Source of the DNA: Rhizobium sp. 16-449-1b
Lineage (GTDB): Bacteria; Pseudomonadota; Alphaproteobacteria; Rhizobiales; Rhizobiaceae
Length of the DNA: 64,000 nt
Assembly: GCF_017741935.1 (NCBI RefSeq)
Contig: NZ_JAGHMH010000011.1
Location: 1-64,000 of the forward strand
Reading direction: 5' to 3'
The notes beneath the pieces are model-generated. The model was not told the origin of the DNA, did not search any database, and saw only the letters and a program-made list of their open reading frames with translations. Position numbers and translations under genes: made by a program. This document shows, piece by piece, positions 1 to 8,348 of this stretch (its first letter is position 1; each line of letters begins with the position of its first letter).

Positions 1-124
1 GAAACGTAGGAACTTGACCACCCCAACCACGACAGACGATATCTAAGGCGGGTCACTTCTCGGCGCAAATCCCGGGTCAGCTCTCAGTGCAAATCAACAC
101 ATTGGCGTCGTTTCCATTATATTC

Positions 125-1384
125 GTGTACTCTCTACAATACTTCTTTCACCGGGATTCGTTCGAAGAATATTCGTTACCGTTTCTTCGCTCTCTCTTTT
201 CATTTAATCCATTTTCCATCTTCGTCATGCTGTCGTTTGTCACAGTGGACGCCATATCCTTTTTTCAGACTGTCACGTTTGCGAGGCTCGCTGCGTACTG
301 TACCAACCCGATCGAAGTCACCTTCTTGGCCTTCGCCGATGTGATCGTTTCACTTTTTCTAGTGATCATTATTTTGCCGGTCTTGATCATCGGATCCCAC
401 AAGATATCGACCGACAGCCGACCAGCGACGTTCAAACTAGCGTTAGACAATGGTGCGCAATCTCAGCAAATGTCACTTCGCGACGCACTTCTTATGGCTG
501 CCCCTCTCGTTAAACAGACAAAGGAGGCAGATGTAGATGAGGGAATGAAATCGCTTCGTACGGCAAACGAAAATGGATGGACGTACTCTATTCCGGATAT
601 GTATGTAGCCAGTGCCGATGAGCCCATTTCGCTTGACCGCGTCGCCAGCGGAAAACTCGCATCGGCCGGTCTGACGTTTCTGATGGAAAAAGGTGATCTC
701 AATGTTGACGATACGGCAAACGCGATCGTCGAGATACTTAGAACCGAGCCATCTTTCAGTGATGTCGAACTGATCGAGTCCTATCGCGAGCCATTCGGTC
801 GATCGATCTATACCATCAATCTGAAGGGGCGCTCGACACCTTCTAAGCTTTCTTTCGCACGCGACTATAGCTACCTCATGAGTGAGGTGAACTTTTTCAA
901 CAGTGATTTCAGCAAATTGCTGTCGTTGGGATCGAAGGTCTTTAGCGAAAATGAACTCATGTGGATCGGCCAAGTGAACGGCGCATCCGAAAACATGCAG
1001 GGCCGCATTGTCGTCAAGTGCGATGATAGAAAGCCCGAGACCGTTGAAAGGGATGCCTTTGTGGCGGACGCGGCGTCCAAGTGCACCAATGGCGTTGCTT
1101 TTGCGGCGTCGAGTCTTTCTGGGATCGCGGGATTGCTGTCATATAAATTCTCGTCGATTACCCAAATTCCCATACTTCCGACGGCCCTGTCCTCGATATT
1201 TCTTACTGTGCTAATCTACTTGTGCATTATCCTCTGGATTTCGTTGCCCTATGTAAAAATGCTGGTCGTTCAATATTCGGCCGACGGCGCTACGGTGTTC
1301 GAGGAAAACGTCTTCACAATCACCTTCTTGTCGTTTTACGTCGTGGCGCTTCCGGTCGTTTACTTGATCTGGACCTTCGGGTAG
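125..1384 (+). CDS. Hypothetical membrane protein with large central soluble domain
   Basis: I do not recognise a family. The 419-residue frame has hydrophobic segments near residues 30-52 and 72-92, a soluble polar region of roughly 250 residues, then two more hydrophobic segments near 355-382 and 396-418, so a four-helix membrane protein with one large domain on one side of the membrane is likely. ATG at 125 opens the frame; an internal ATG at 227 (residue 35) is an alternative that would shorten the N-terminus. Base composition is clearly more AT-rich than the genes after 10.7 kb, which fits horizontally acquired DNA. The upstream 124 bases show no other gene. No motif points to a function. 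Confidence 0.6.
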   Translation: MYSLQYFFHRDSFEEYSLPFLRSLFSFNPFSIFVMLSFVTVDAISFFQTVTFARLAAYCTNPIEVTFLAFADVIVSLFLVIIILPVLIIGSHKISTDSRPATFKLALDNGAQSQQMSLRDALLMAAPLVKQTKEADVDEGMKSLRTANENGWTYSIPDMYVASADEPISLDRVASGKLASAGLTFLMEKGDLNVDDTANAIVEILRTEPSFSDVELIESYREPFGRSIYTINLKGRSTPSKLSFARDYSYLMSEVNFFNSDFSKLLSLGSKVFSENELMWIGQVNGASENMQGRIVVKCDDRKPETVERDAFVADAASKCTNGVAFAASSLSGIAGLLSYKFSSITQIPILPTALSSIFLTVLIYLCIILWISLPYVKMLVVQYSADGATVFEENVFTITFLSFYVVALPVVYLIWTFG

Positions 1385-2506
1385 GGGAGCTCCAGCGACG
1401 ATCGATGCCGCTGTTCGCAGAGTTTTGGAAGAACAGCCGGATCTGTTATCCTGTTTGGCTTTTTGAGACTGGCCTCATCGCGATCTGTCCACGCGCCGGG
1501 CAAGGCAAGCCCGCTGGGGAAAGAGCTTTAGGAGAATCTGCTACTCTGCTACCCTTCTCGATGGCCAACCGCATCTCCTCCCCGCCGCAACTCTCAGATC
1601 TGCGCCTAGCAAACGTCCCCGCGCGGATGCATCCTCGCGGCATGGATCATGAACTTTACCAATTTGCCATTTGGACCCCGTCGGTGGATTTACTCGCGGA
1701 GCTGCCTTTGTCGGTGATCATTCAGCTTGTGCGCGACAATGCTCCCGACGCCTATGAGGCGGAGGCCGCAATTGCGATGATTAGCGGCGGTTTGACTGAC
1801 GCCAGCGCGTACAATGGTAACAGGTGGTATTGCTTTATCGCTCGACGCAACCTCGCGCGCCACTAGCGCATCTGCTTGCAACAACCCGCGGCCCCTTGCC
1901 TCACTGTCAGGCCAAAACTTGACTTTCACGAACAAACCAAGAACATGTGCTGATGTCTCGACGCAAAGGTGAACTCACACCCGCCGGCATCGATAGAAGC
2001 TGGCCCATCAGATCGCGCTCCTTGCAGAGCTGTCACTTGGCAAGCTTGGCGCGGAGCAGGACGATTTCTGCCACGGATCGATTGCTTCGATGCCGGCGGT
2101 TTCACTTTGTCACGTTCGAGGACAAGGCTACCTAGTCCACTGCTTCGCCACCAAGGCTAACGCCCAAACCTTCCTCGAATGATACGGCGGAGAGTGGTTC
2201 GATCCCAAAGAGCGGGGGAAGGGGACCAACCGGCACAAGTGGTACAAGGGTTTGGCAATTGCCAAACCTTCGCACCCTTCATAGATCCTTGAACGGTTCT
2301 TTGCCGCTATCTTCCAAGACAACATTGTTTTTGGGGCACTGTATTACTTGCGCAAATTTTCCGGCGTCAAATCTCCGGCCGCAACCGTTCCCAATGTCGT
2401 CGCCTGGACAAGTGCACGACGTGTAACGATCCATCCGATTGCAACTTCCACTTCCATTTTCGGCAACAAGTAGTAAAAGATCCAAACTCTTCTGGAACGA
2501 ATCTCC
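1385..2506. other. Long stretch without a convincing gene; probable decayed DNA
   Basis: No open frame here has a recognisable product. A plus-strand frame from an ATG near 1405 to 1866 (about 153 codons) is open, but its first third runs as an out-of-frame extension of the upstream gene and its sequence matches no family I know. Around 2090-2284 there is a small interrupted frame (listed separately). The rest, up to the TTG start at 2507, contains no tRNA, no transposase fragment I can name and no clear promoter. It looks like the scar of past insertions and deletions at the edge of a defence island. Confidence 0.5.
2090..2284 (+). pseudogene. Small decayed ORF interrupted by TGA
   Basis: Read from ATG 2090, the frame gives 30 codons ending GYLVHCFATKANAQTFLE, hits TGA at 2180-2182, and continues in the same frame as YGGEWFDPKERGKGTNRHKW and a few more residues to TAG at 2282. 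The protein-like character on both sides of the single stop (aromatic, charged, with FDPKERGKG) suggests a small gene of about 60 residues knocked out by one nonsense change. I cannot name the family. A chance open frame remains possible. Confidence 0.3.
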
Positions 2507-3595
2507 TTGGCAAAGCCTACACTATCGACGGTAGCATCGAAAAAGCCCCGCGAGACCGCCGGTCCCGGTGCGTTCATGGCCTTTGACTACCAGGTGAACG
2601 TATCGATGGCGCTGGTCCTCGACCTTTATAGGCAAGGGAAGGAATTCGTCGCCGTGTTCGATCACCACGACGACCTTGTCGTCTTCGTCGGGGAGGGCGA
2701 AAACTCGGAGCTCTCGTTCTACCAGGTGAAGTCAAGCAGCGAGCTCACGTGGACGCCGAAGAGGCTCGCGAGGCGAAGCTCGAACGGCGAGCTTCCAAAG
2801 TCCATCATCGGCAAGGCCTATTACAATGTCGCGCAGTTCGGGCCGGAGATTCGCCGAGCCTCGATTTTGTCCAACCGGCCATTGAGCGCCACACTGTCGT
2901 CCGCCAGCAACGCCGCTCTCCACGACGGCGAGCTTTCCGTCGCCGATCTTTCCGCCGCGGATCAAGAGCCGTTGATCAATTCGCTGGAGGCGGATTTCCC
3001 TGGCGGGTTTGACAAGGCGCACGCACCGCTGCTGACATTCGAGCGCGTCCCGTTCGACCTGGAGAGCTATCGCACTACAGTGCTCGGCAGGATCGTCAAG
3101 CTGCTCGAAGAACTGCATCCGGACTTCGTCGCCGTTTCCAGTCCTTTCTACGAAGCCCTGCTTACGGCCGCGGGAGAGTGCACTGGAAATAAGATCAAGT
3201 CGGCAACGGTCGAGGAACTACGCAAGCGTGTCTCCCTCGATCACGAGCAGATAAGCCGCCTAGTCGTCCGGGTTCAGAGCAGGGCGAAGAATCTCGTCGA
3301 GTGGTGGACGAGCGTGAGCGACGAACTCGCGGCGGATGGAAAGCGGGCGCTGCAGATCCAGCGCGTCAAGAACAGGTGCATCGCCTACGTGAACGCCCGC
3401 CGTGCAGGCGAGAGGGTGGCCGCCAGGACGAGCGAGGCAATCGGCGAAGCCATTGTTAAAGCCGCACTGGGAGATATGGACAGCGTCCTCGAGGCGGCCG
3501 TAACCTTGAAGGCGCACGGTCTAATCGAACCTTCGTCCGAGCTCTACGACCTCCAGGCAGCGATGATCGTCGAGCTGATGGAGACCATGACATGA
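2507..3595 (+). CDS. DUF4297/Cap4-type dsDNA nuclease (candidate LmuA-like effector)
   Basis: A 362-residue protein whose N-terminal 100 residues look like the DUF4297 (Cap4) PD-(D/E)xK nuclease: a GPGAFMAFDYQ segment at 19-29, an acidic FDHHDDLVVF strand at 51-60 and the QVK motif at 73-75. In this family the domain cuts double-stranded DNA once triggered and acts as the effector of anti-phage or anti-plasmid systems. The remaining 250 residues are helical and unassigned. The start is TTG (2507) with GGAACGA about 7 bases upstream; an ATG at 2576 would cut into the nuclease fold. The ATPase gene follows within 60 bases, so the two should be co-transcribed. The pairing of this nuclease with a zinc-hook ATPase resembles Lamassu (LmuA-LmuB) or ABC-3C systems. 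Confidence 0.75.
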   Translation: MAKPTLSTVASKKPRETAGPGAFMAFDYQVNVSMALVLDLYRQGKEFVAVFDHHDDLVVFVGEGENSELSFYQVKSSSELTWTPKRLARRSSNGELPKSIIGKAYYNVAQFGPEIRRASILSNRPLSATLSSASNAALHDGELSVADLSAADQEPLINSLEADFPGGFDKAHAPLLTFERVPFDLESYRTTVLGRIVKLLEELHPDFVAVSSPFYEALLTAAGECTGNKIKSATVEELRKRVSLDHEQISRLVVRVQSRAKNLVEWWTSVSDELAADGKRALQIQRVKNRCIAYVNARRAGERVAARTSEAIGEAIVKAALGDMDSVLEAAVTLKAHGLIEPSSELYDLQAAMIVELMETMT

Positions 3596-3649
3596 CAGAC
3601 GACACGACGAAACTGCGGCGCGTCCTTCGAAAATTGAGCGAGAGCAGCA

Positions 3650-5344
3650 ATGCCAAGGGTAAAATTCAAAAATCTCTACCTGTTGTCGCAGGTCGAAAAG
3701 AGAGCGTTGCACGTACCATTGCACTCGCAAAAGCTGTTGATCCAAGGCGCAAACGGCTTCGGAAAGTCGGTCATAATGAAGAGCTTGTACGAAGCTTTGG
3801 GAGCGACGCCGAACAAGATTGACGATCGCTGGAAGACCGCCAACGTCTCGAGCTGCCTCGAATTCGAGTTCGACGACGCGACGTGGTTTTCGGTAAAGGC
3901 GCACGGGGTCCACTCGCTTTTCAACGACAAGGGCGACAGACAATTCTGGGGCCAACGGCTAGTCAAGGACTGGGGGCCTAAGCTCGCGGAGTTCTTCGGC
4001 TTCAAGCTGGAGATGGTGGACAAGGATGGCGAGACCCTTACGCCGCCGCCCGCTTACCTCTTCGCACCATTCTACGTTGACCAGGACGGAAGCTGGGACA
4101 ACACCTGGGTTTCCTTCCGTAAGGATTTCTATTTGCCTGAAAGTGCCGCAACGCTGGCCGACTATCACTCCGGTATACGGCCGGACGGCTACTATTCCAC
4201 CAAGGCGGAGCTGACGAAGGAAAAAATTGCCCTCTCCGCTCTGGACACCGCCGTGGAGACGCTGAGGCAGGCGATGACCCAGATCGAAGAAATCGAAGGT
4301 GCGACGCCGACCTACGATCTGCAGGAATTCGCCAGCGAGTGCGACGATCTCGTCGCCGAAAGCGAGCGTCTCCTCGTGCTGCAGGCAGCACATCGCCGTA
4401 CCGTGTCAGATTTACACGAGGAATCGCATCTCGTCCGGGCCGAGGCGGTCCTCCTAAGGAACGCCCTCACCGAAATGCGGGGTGAGTTCGAGATTGCGTC
4501 ATCATTGCCGCGGCAGGTCGAGTGCCCCACCTGCGGGCACGAATATCAGAACTCGCTTGTCGAAAGGTTTGCGTTGATCGAGGACGAAGGTGTCCTGTCG
4601 AAGGCGCTGACCGACGCCCAGTCGAAGCTAGAGAGGCTGGTCGAAAAGGAAATAGCCGAGCGTGGCAAGCTCGATGCGATCAGTGCAAGCCTGTCGCGCG
4701 TCCAGAAAATTCTCGAAACCCAGAAGCAGTCGCTATCGCTAAACGACGTGCTCATCGCGGCCGGCAAGACCGAGGCTGCAAAGCTCCTTCGGGTATCGTT
4801 GAACGAGAAGATCGTGGCGGCGGACGGCGCCAGAACCAGAGCCGAGTCCTTGCGCGCGGCGATGAACGAATTCACCGACAGGGCACGCAAGACGGAGATT
4901 ATGAAGTTCTATCGAACACGCCTGTCGAAGTATTCGCAGGAACTGGACGTTCATCTTAGGGACCCGGAGAGCCAGTCAATCGTCTCCATCAACGTCGCGC
5001 GCGGGAGCGAAGGTCCTCGAGCCTTGCTCGCATACTACTACGCGTTCCTGCATACGAAGATCGCATATACCGACAATGTCAGGTTCCCCGTCGTGATAGA
5101 CTCCCCGAACCAACAGGGGCAGGACAAAGTCCATTTGCCCCAGATGGTGAAGTTTATCTTCGATCACGTTCCGGACGACGCCCAAACAATCGTTGCGACC
5201 GAGGACGCTTCAGGACTCGATTTTGAAGGGGTCACCATCGCCACCTATGGCGAAGCCAAGCGGCAAGTCCTCCGGGAAAAAGAATTCGAGCGGGTGAAGG
5301 TCGTCTTCGATCCGTTCTTCCAGAAGATACTAGCAATGGACTAG
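3650..5344 (+). CDS. SMC/Rad50-like zinc-hook ATPase (candidate LmuB-like sensor)
   Basis: This 564-residue AAA/ABC-type ATPase has Walker A GANGFGKS at 33-40, a central coiled-coil rich region (about 195-400) carrying a zinc-hook C292-PT-C295, an ABC-signature-like segment GSEGPRALLAYYY and a Walker B strand FPVVID ending at D484. The layout is that of SMC/Rad50-like defence ATPases, where head dimers bind DNA ends or unusual DNA and the hook dimerises the arms. ATG 3650 is supported by GAGCGAGAG just upstream and by an in-frame stop at 3635. It lies 54 bases after the nuclease stop. I infer it senses foreign DNA and activates the neighbouring nuclease. At 564 residues it is on the short side for an SMC-like protein, implying short arms. 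Confidence 0.78.
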   Translation: MPRVKFKNLYLLSQVEKRALHVPLHSQKLLIQGANGFGKSVIMKSLYEALGATPNKIDDRWKTANVSSCLEFEFDDATWFSVKAHGVHSLFNDKGDRQFWGQRLVKDWGPKLAEFFGFKLEMVDKDGETLTPPPAYLFAPFYVDQDGSWDNTWVSFRKDFYLPESAATLADYHSGIRPDGYYSTKAELTKEKIALSALDTAVETLRQAMTQIEEIEGATPTYDLQEFASECDDLVAESERLLVLQAAHRRTVSDLHEESHLVRAEAVLLRNALTEMRGEFEIASSLPRQVECPTCGHEYQNSLVERFALIEDEGVLSKALTDAQSKLERLVEKEIAERGKLDAISASLSRVQKILETQKQSLSLNDVLIAAGKTEAAKLLRVSLNEKIVAADGARTRAESLRAAMNEFTDRARKTEIMKFYRTRLSKYSQELDVHLRDPESQSIVSINVARGSEGPRALLAYYYAFLHTKIAYTDNVRFPVVIDSPNQQGQDKVHLPQMVKFIFDHVPDDAQTIVATEDASGLDFEGVTIATYGEAKRQVLREKEFERVKVVFDPFFQKILAMD

Positions 5345-5648
5345 GCGGCGGTTGCGCTTCACTCCCACGCGTCTGTCAATAGATAAAGTAGGCGGCAACA
5401 ACCTGGTCCAAAGTTGCCACTAGCCATAGTATCGCCTGACGGAGCAAAACCTAGTCTTCTAAAAAGGTAGACCGGGCACAAGGTTAGTTGTGTTCCGGTG
5501 ATGATATCCACATCGCGATCGCTGACAAGCGCTCAATCCGACTTTATCAACACGACCTGGGCGGGAAGTCCGTACACTTTTTCTAAATACTCCAGCGCTA
5601 GTTGAGCTTCATTGAAGCCGTTGGTCAAAGCGTTGAAAAGGTGCAGAT
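5345..5648. other. Intergenic gap with minus-strand protein-like fragment
   Basis: No clear gene. On the minus strand a short frame from GTG 5670 to TGA 5533 (45 codons) encodes a protein-like stretch including FNEAQLALEYLEKVYGLPAQ and ending VVLIKSD. It overlaps the first bases of the next plus-strand gene, so it is more likely a leftover piece of a former gene than an active one. The plus strand presumably holds the promoter of the downstream endonuclease/TOPRIM pair, but I see no convincing -35/-10. Confidence 0.35.
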
Positions 5649-6236
5649 GTGCCACGCAAGAAGAGCTCACGTCCTAAACAGTCCTATGTCGCTGCAATCC
5701 GTGCCCTGGACCGCGAAAAGCTCGGCGATCTCTGGGTCGCAATCAAGCTCGGTACAACTCCAGACTGGCCTGATGGATGGGCTCTTGAGCACATGATCAT
5801 CCGCCTGTTTGAGATCGACGGCGCCAGCGTGGTCTATCCATTCAATGTACCCATCCGTGAGCTGCGCAATGTCGAGCAGATTGATGGGTTTGTGCAGGCA
5901 AAGGGCATCAGCGCATTGATCGAGACAAAAGACTACAAGGACAGGCTTAACGTCGAGCCGATTGCCAAGTTGCGCAACCAGTTGGCGAGGAGGCCCGCAG
6001 GCTTGGTTGGGTGCATTTTTAACCGCGGCGGTTTCACCGATCAGGCATTGATTCTGGCTGGTTACATGGCACCCCAGGCCCTGCTGCTTTGGACACCTCA
6101 AGAAATCGATGCCGTCGTGGAAGGCGAGAATATTGTCGACGCCTTGGTCACGAAGCATTCTCGTTTGCTCCAAGAGGGCGTACCATATTTTGACTTCAGA
6201 GGAGTAAAGCCTGGTGGAACGCTATATAGTCGTTGA
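5649..6236 (+). CDS. Restriction-endonuclease-like protein (PD-(D/E)xK, Mrr-like)
   Basis: A 195-residue protein with a compact PD-(D/E)xK-type core. After a basic N-terminus (PRKKSSRPK), a helix ALEHMIIRLFEIDGASV leads to EQIDGF with D79, followed by LIETKDYK with E92 and K94, the arrangement seen in Mrr/RecB-like and type IV restriction nucleases. A cluster of Arg and Gln follows (AKLRNQLARRPAG). The product probably cleaves DNA. The downstream TOPRIM gene starts inside its last 23 bases, so the two are translationally coupled and likely work as one system. Short length and lack of a separate DNA-recognition domain mean the partner or another factor may provide targeting. Substrate and modification dependence cannot be told from sequence. 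Confidence 0.65.
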   Translation: MPRKKSSRPKQSYVAAIRALDREKLGDLWVAIKLGTTPDWPDGWALEHMIIRLFEIDGASVVYPFNVPIRELRNVEQIDGFVQAKGISALIETKDYKDRLNVEPIAKLRNQLARRPAGLVGCIFNRGGFTDQALILAGYMAPQALLLWTPQEIDAVVEGENIVDALVTKHSRLLQEGVPYFDFRGVKPGGTLYSR

Positions 6237-6603
6237 AGGTAAACTTGATGCAGAACTCATCGACCAGTTTATCCCCGACGGGATGGTTGAAACCGTAGGG
6301 ATTGCGATCGCCGGCGGTAAGTCGGCGGCTCTTCCTCTTGCCAATTCCATCGCCTTGGCGCAACGCGTGCCGGTCGCGCTCGTAGTGGATGCGGACACGG
6401 AGGAGGACGATCGCATTCGTGAACAGGAACTCGATTTTCAGGATTTTGTCGGGAATCTTCCGCTCGACGTGCCTCCGGTGTTGATCATGGGCGTCCCGAC
6501 TATTCAACATTCGTTGGGCGATCCTGATTTCGTAAGGAAGGTTCGCGCGTTCATAAACGACGGCGACTACGCACTTGCCAACCCGTTCGCATTTCGTCGC
6601 TAG
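6214..6603 (+). CDS. TOPRIM-domain protein paired with the endonuclease
   Basis: A 129-residue protein that is essentially a single TOPRIM-like fold: YIVVEGKLD with E8 at the start, and VALVVDADTE with D59 and D61 after the second core strand, the Glu and DxD that bind Mg2+ in topoisomerases, primases and OLD nucleases. It begins at GTG 6214 with a strong GAGGAG ribosome site near 6199 and overlaps the upstream endonuclease gene by 23 bases. In stand-alone form and next to a PD-(D/E)xK protein I infer a second nuclease or regulatory subunit of a defence module. It lacks the ATPase half of OLD/Gabija proteins, so it is not a canonical GajA. Function in detail unknown. Confidence 0.6.
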   Translation: MERYIVVEGKLDAELIDQFIPDGMVETVGIAIAGGKSAALPLANSIALAQRVPVALVVDADTEEDDRIREQELDFQDFVGNLPLDVPPVLIMGVPTIQHSLGDPDFVRKVRAFINDGDYALANPFAFRR

Positions 6604-6634
6604 TGGCCAGTCAGACCGATCGGGTTGCCCTCCA

Positions 6635-7552
6635 CTATGGTCTCGACGACAGTAGATGGCTTGCTATGTTGGTGGCGAGGCTGACTGCTGATGGTCGATC
6701 GTTGGAGACCGCAAAAAACAGCGACGCCATCGGAGCGCCGTTTGCGTGCTTCAACCTCAGTGGCTTTAGTACTGTTCCCTTGAACACAGTTCGCAATCGC
6801 TCATGGACCCACGTTTCGATCCGATCCACGTCAGCGATCCGTCGCTGCTCAACAATCACGTCACCCAGCAAATCTATCTGGTCACTGCGCTCCTCATACC
6901 ATTCCGTCCGCCAACTATCGGTACCGAAGACGCGGTTCAGCGCCTCGATCTTACTAGCATCTAGTTTGAGCGGATCGTGAGGAGCGTTGCGGTAAAGCCC
7001 AGACAGCGGAAAGAAGTACCAGCAATCAAGGGCTTTGGTCTTTCCGATAGCTTCAACGGTCGACCAGTCGACCTCCATACCGTACGGATCGAGGAAAACG
7101 ACTCCCCGGATCTTTTCCTTGTGCCAGTCGTAACGCTGACAAATCCTTTTGACGACATCATTTGCGTCGCCCGCTCTCACTGAAACGCGGCGGTCGGGAT
7201 ATTCCGCAGCTATCGTTTTCAGCACGGCGACCTTTTTGGGATCGTTTTCGATGAGAACGATGGAATGGAATGCAGGTGTCGTTTCAATTGCTATCCGGGC
7301 CGAGCCGGGGGTCGTCACCTCTTCGGGCTGCGCATGTTCTCCGCCGAATAACCCTGGGAGTGCTGGTCGAGCTTCTGTTCGGTCTCCGGTTCCTGCGAAG
7401 GCGTCTACGTAAATGCGGGCATAATGCTGCTTGCTCAAGGCAGTGGAGTACGCGGCGAGATATGCGCGAAGACAGTCCAGCTTACGCTCTGTCTCAGAGC
7501 TTCCAAACCTATGTTTGACAACTACAGGGTCACAATCGATAGCCAAGGACAC
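6635..7552 (-). CDS. tcmP: Three-Cys-motif partner protein TcmP (first copy)
   Basis: A 305-residue protein of the TcmP family, named because its genes sit beside three-Cys-motif (DUF5131/Gp37-Gp68) proteins. The fold resembles a Rossmann methyltransferase: YVDAFAGTG at 48-56, an acidic VLIENDP near 99-105 where a cofactor would bind, and FLDPYG at 153-158. I choose GTG 7552 because the longer frame (from 7609) would run through the end of the upstream gene, whose TGA is at 7556-7554, and because family members begin close to DPVVVKHRFG. The upstream gene is directly adjacent, so both are probably one leftward operon. A DNA- or RNA-modifying defence role is an inference from family context only. 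Confidence 0.75.
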   Translation of the reverse strand: MSLAIDCDPVVVKHRFGSSETERKLDCLRAYLAAYSTALSKQHYARIYVDAFAGTGDRTEARPALPGLFGGEHAQPEEVTTPGSARIAIETTPAFHSIVLIENDPKKVAVLKTIAAEYPDRRVSVRAGDANDVVKRICQRYDWHKEKIRGVVFLDPYGMEVDWSTVEAIGKTKALDCWYFFPLSGLYRNAPHDPLKLDASKIEALNRVFGTDSWRTEWYEERSDQIDLLGDVIVEQRRIADVDRIETWVHERLRTVFKGTVLKPLRLKHANGAPMASLFFAVSNDRPSAVSLATNIASHLLSSRP

Positions 7553-7553
7553 C

Positions 7554-8138
7554 TCACTTGCTGGTAACTGGATGGATATCGCTTGGTGGCTCAACAGGCC
7601 AATCGCCAAATATTCGCCGGAGCTTGTTCTGCATGAATTCGGGCGGATACATTGGTCCAGCAGCCAAGCCGACGGCTATCAAGAGACTCCACCAATGGTC
7701 GCGGACCTTGTCAAAGGTCTCATATGCAGAGACCTTTGCTGCGCCAGCCGACCCGACGTGCCTTAACACGAACGTCGGCGGCATATCTTCGTCTCCGTCT
7801 TCCCATTCAAGCGATGCCTCCCCGCCCTGCCAGTTCTCGTCGCGATAAGCTGCATGCTTGGACGTATTCGCAATGTCTGCACAGATTGCCTGCTCTGGCA
7901 CATGCTGACGAACAAAATCATTGAAAAGATTGCCGTCGGCTTTCCGTGAATCGTTGCGAATATTGCTCAACCATGCAGTGCGAGCCCACTGCTCCAGAGA
8001 CCACGCAGCGATGCAAACATTGATTGCCGCGAACGCTAGTGGCTGACGTTCATGAGGGTGAGACCTCTGTATGTCCTGATACTGTTCAACATCCCAGTAT
8101 AATTTCTCCCACATCGTCACGACGTCGGTAATGAGCAC
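7554..8138 (-). CDS. Hypothetical protein in operon with TcmP
   Basis: About 195 residues, helical, with WEKLYWDVEQYQDIQ near the start, FAAINVCIAAWSLEQWAR, and NTSKHAAYRDENW. The last motif, with a conserved-looking His, is reminiscent of HEPN-like or ferritin-like helical bundles, but I cannot assign a family. Its stop is one base from the GTG of the TcmP gene, indicating coupling. The frame stays open to 8234, but the reading in another frame just upstream ends in KLRPFEMLHEKVAAK followed by TAA at about 8160, which looks like the tail of a lost gene; this favours a start after it (GTG 8138 or ATG 8114). The start is therefore uncertain. Confidence 0.5.
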   Translation of the reverse strand: MLITDVVTMWEKLYWDVEQYQDIQRSHPHERQPLAFAAINVCIAAWSLEQWARTAWLSNIRNDSRKADGNLFNDFVRQHVPEQAICADIANTSKHAAYRDENWQGGEASLEWEDGDEDMPPTFVLRHVGSAGAAKVSAYETFDKVRDHWWSLLIAVGLAAGPMYPPEFMQNKLRRIFGDWPVEPPSDIHPVTSK

Positions 8139-8348
8139 TGTATGTGCTTCGGGGGGCTTACTTGGCGGCGACCTTCTCATGCAGCATCTCGAACGGGCGA
8201 AGTTTCGTTTGGTGGATAGAATATTGGCGCCCACCGGTACAAAGTCTTTGTATGGGAACCTACACGATTAACAGCGACTATAGCTGTATTGGTCGAATCA
8301 GTTGCACGTTTTACGATTGATAAAGCGAGAGAACAGGAAAACGCTGGA

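Noticed and set aside
1222..1866. 214-codon frame overlapping the first membrane protein gene
   Set aside because: The first part overlaps a better frame and the remainder from 1405 shows no recognisable protein character.
6635..7609. Longer version of the first TcmP gene
   Set aside because: The extension overlaps the end of the upstream gene by 56 bases; GTG 7552 fits the family and the gene junction.
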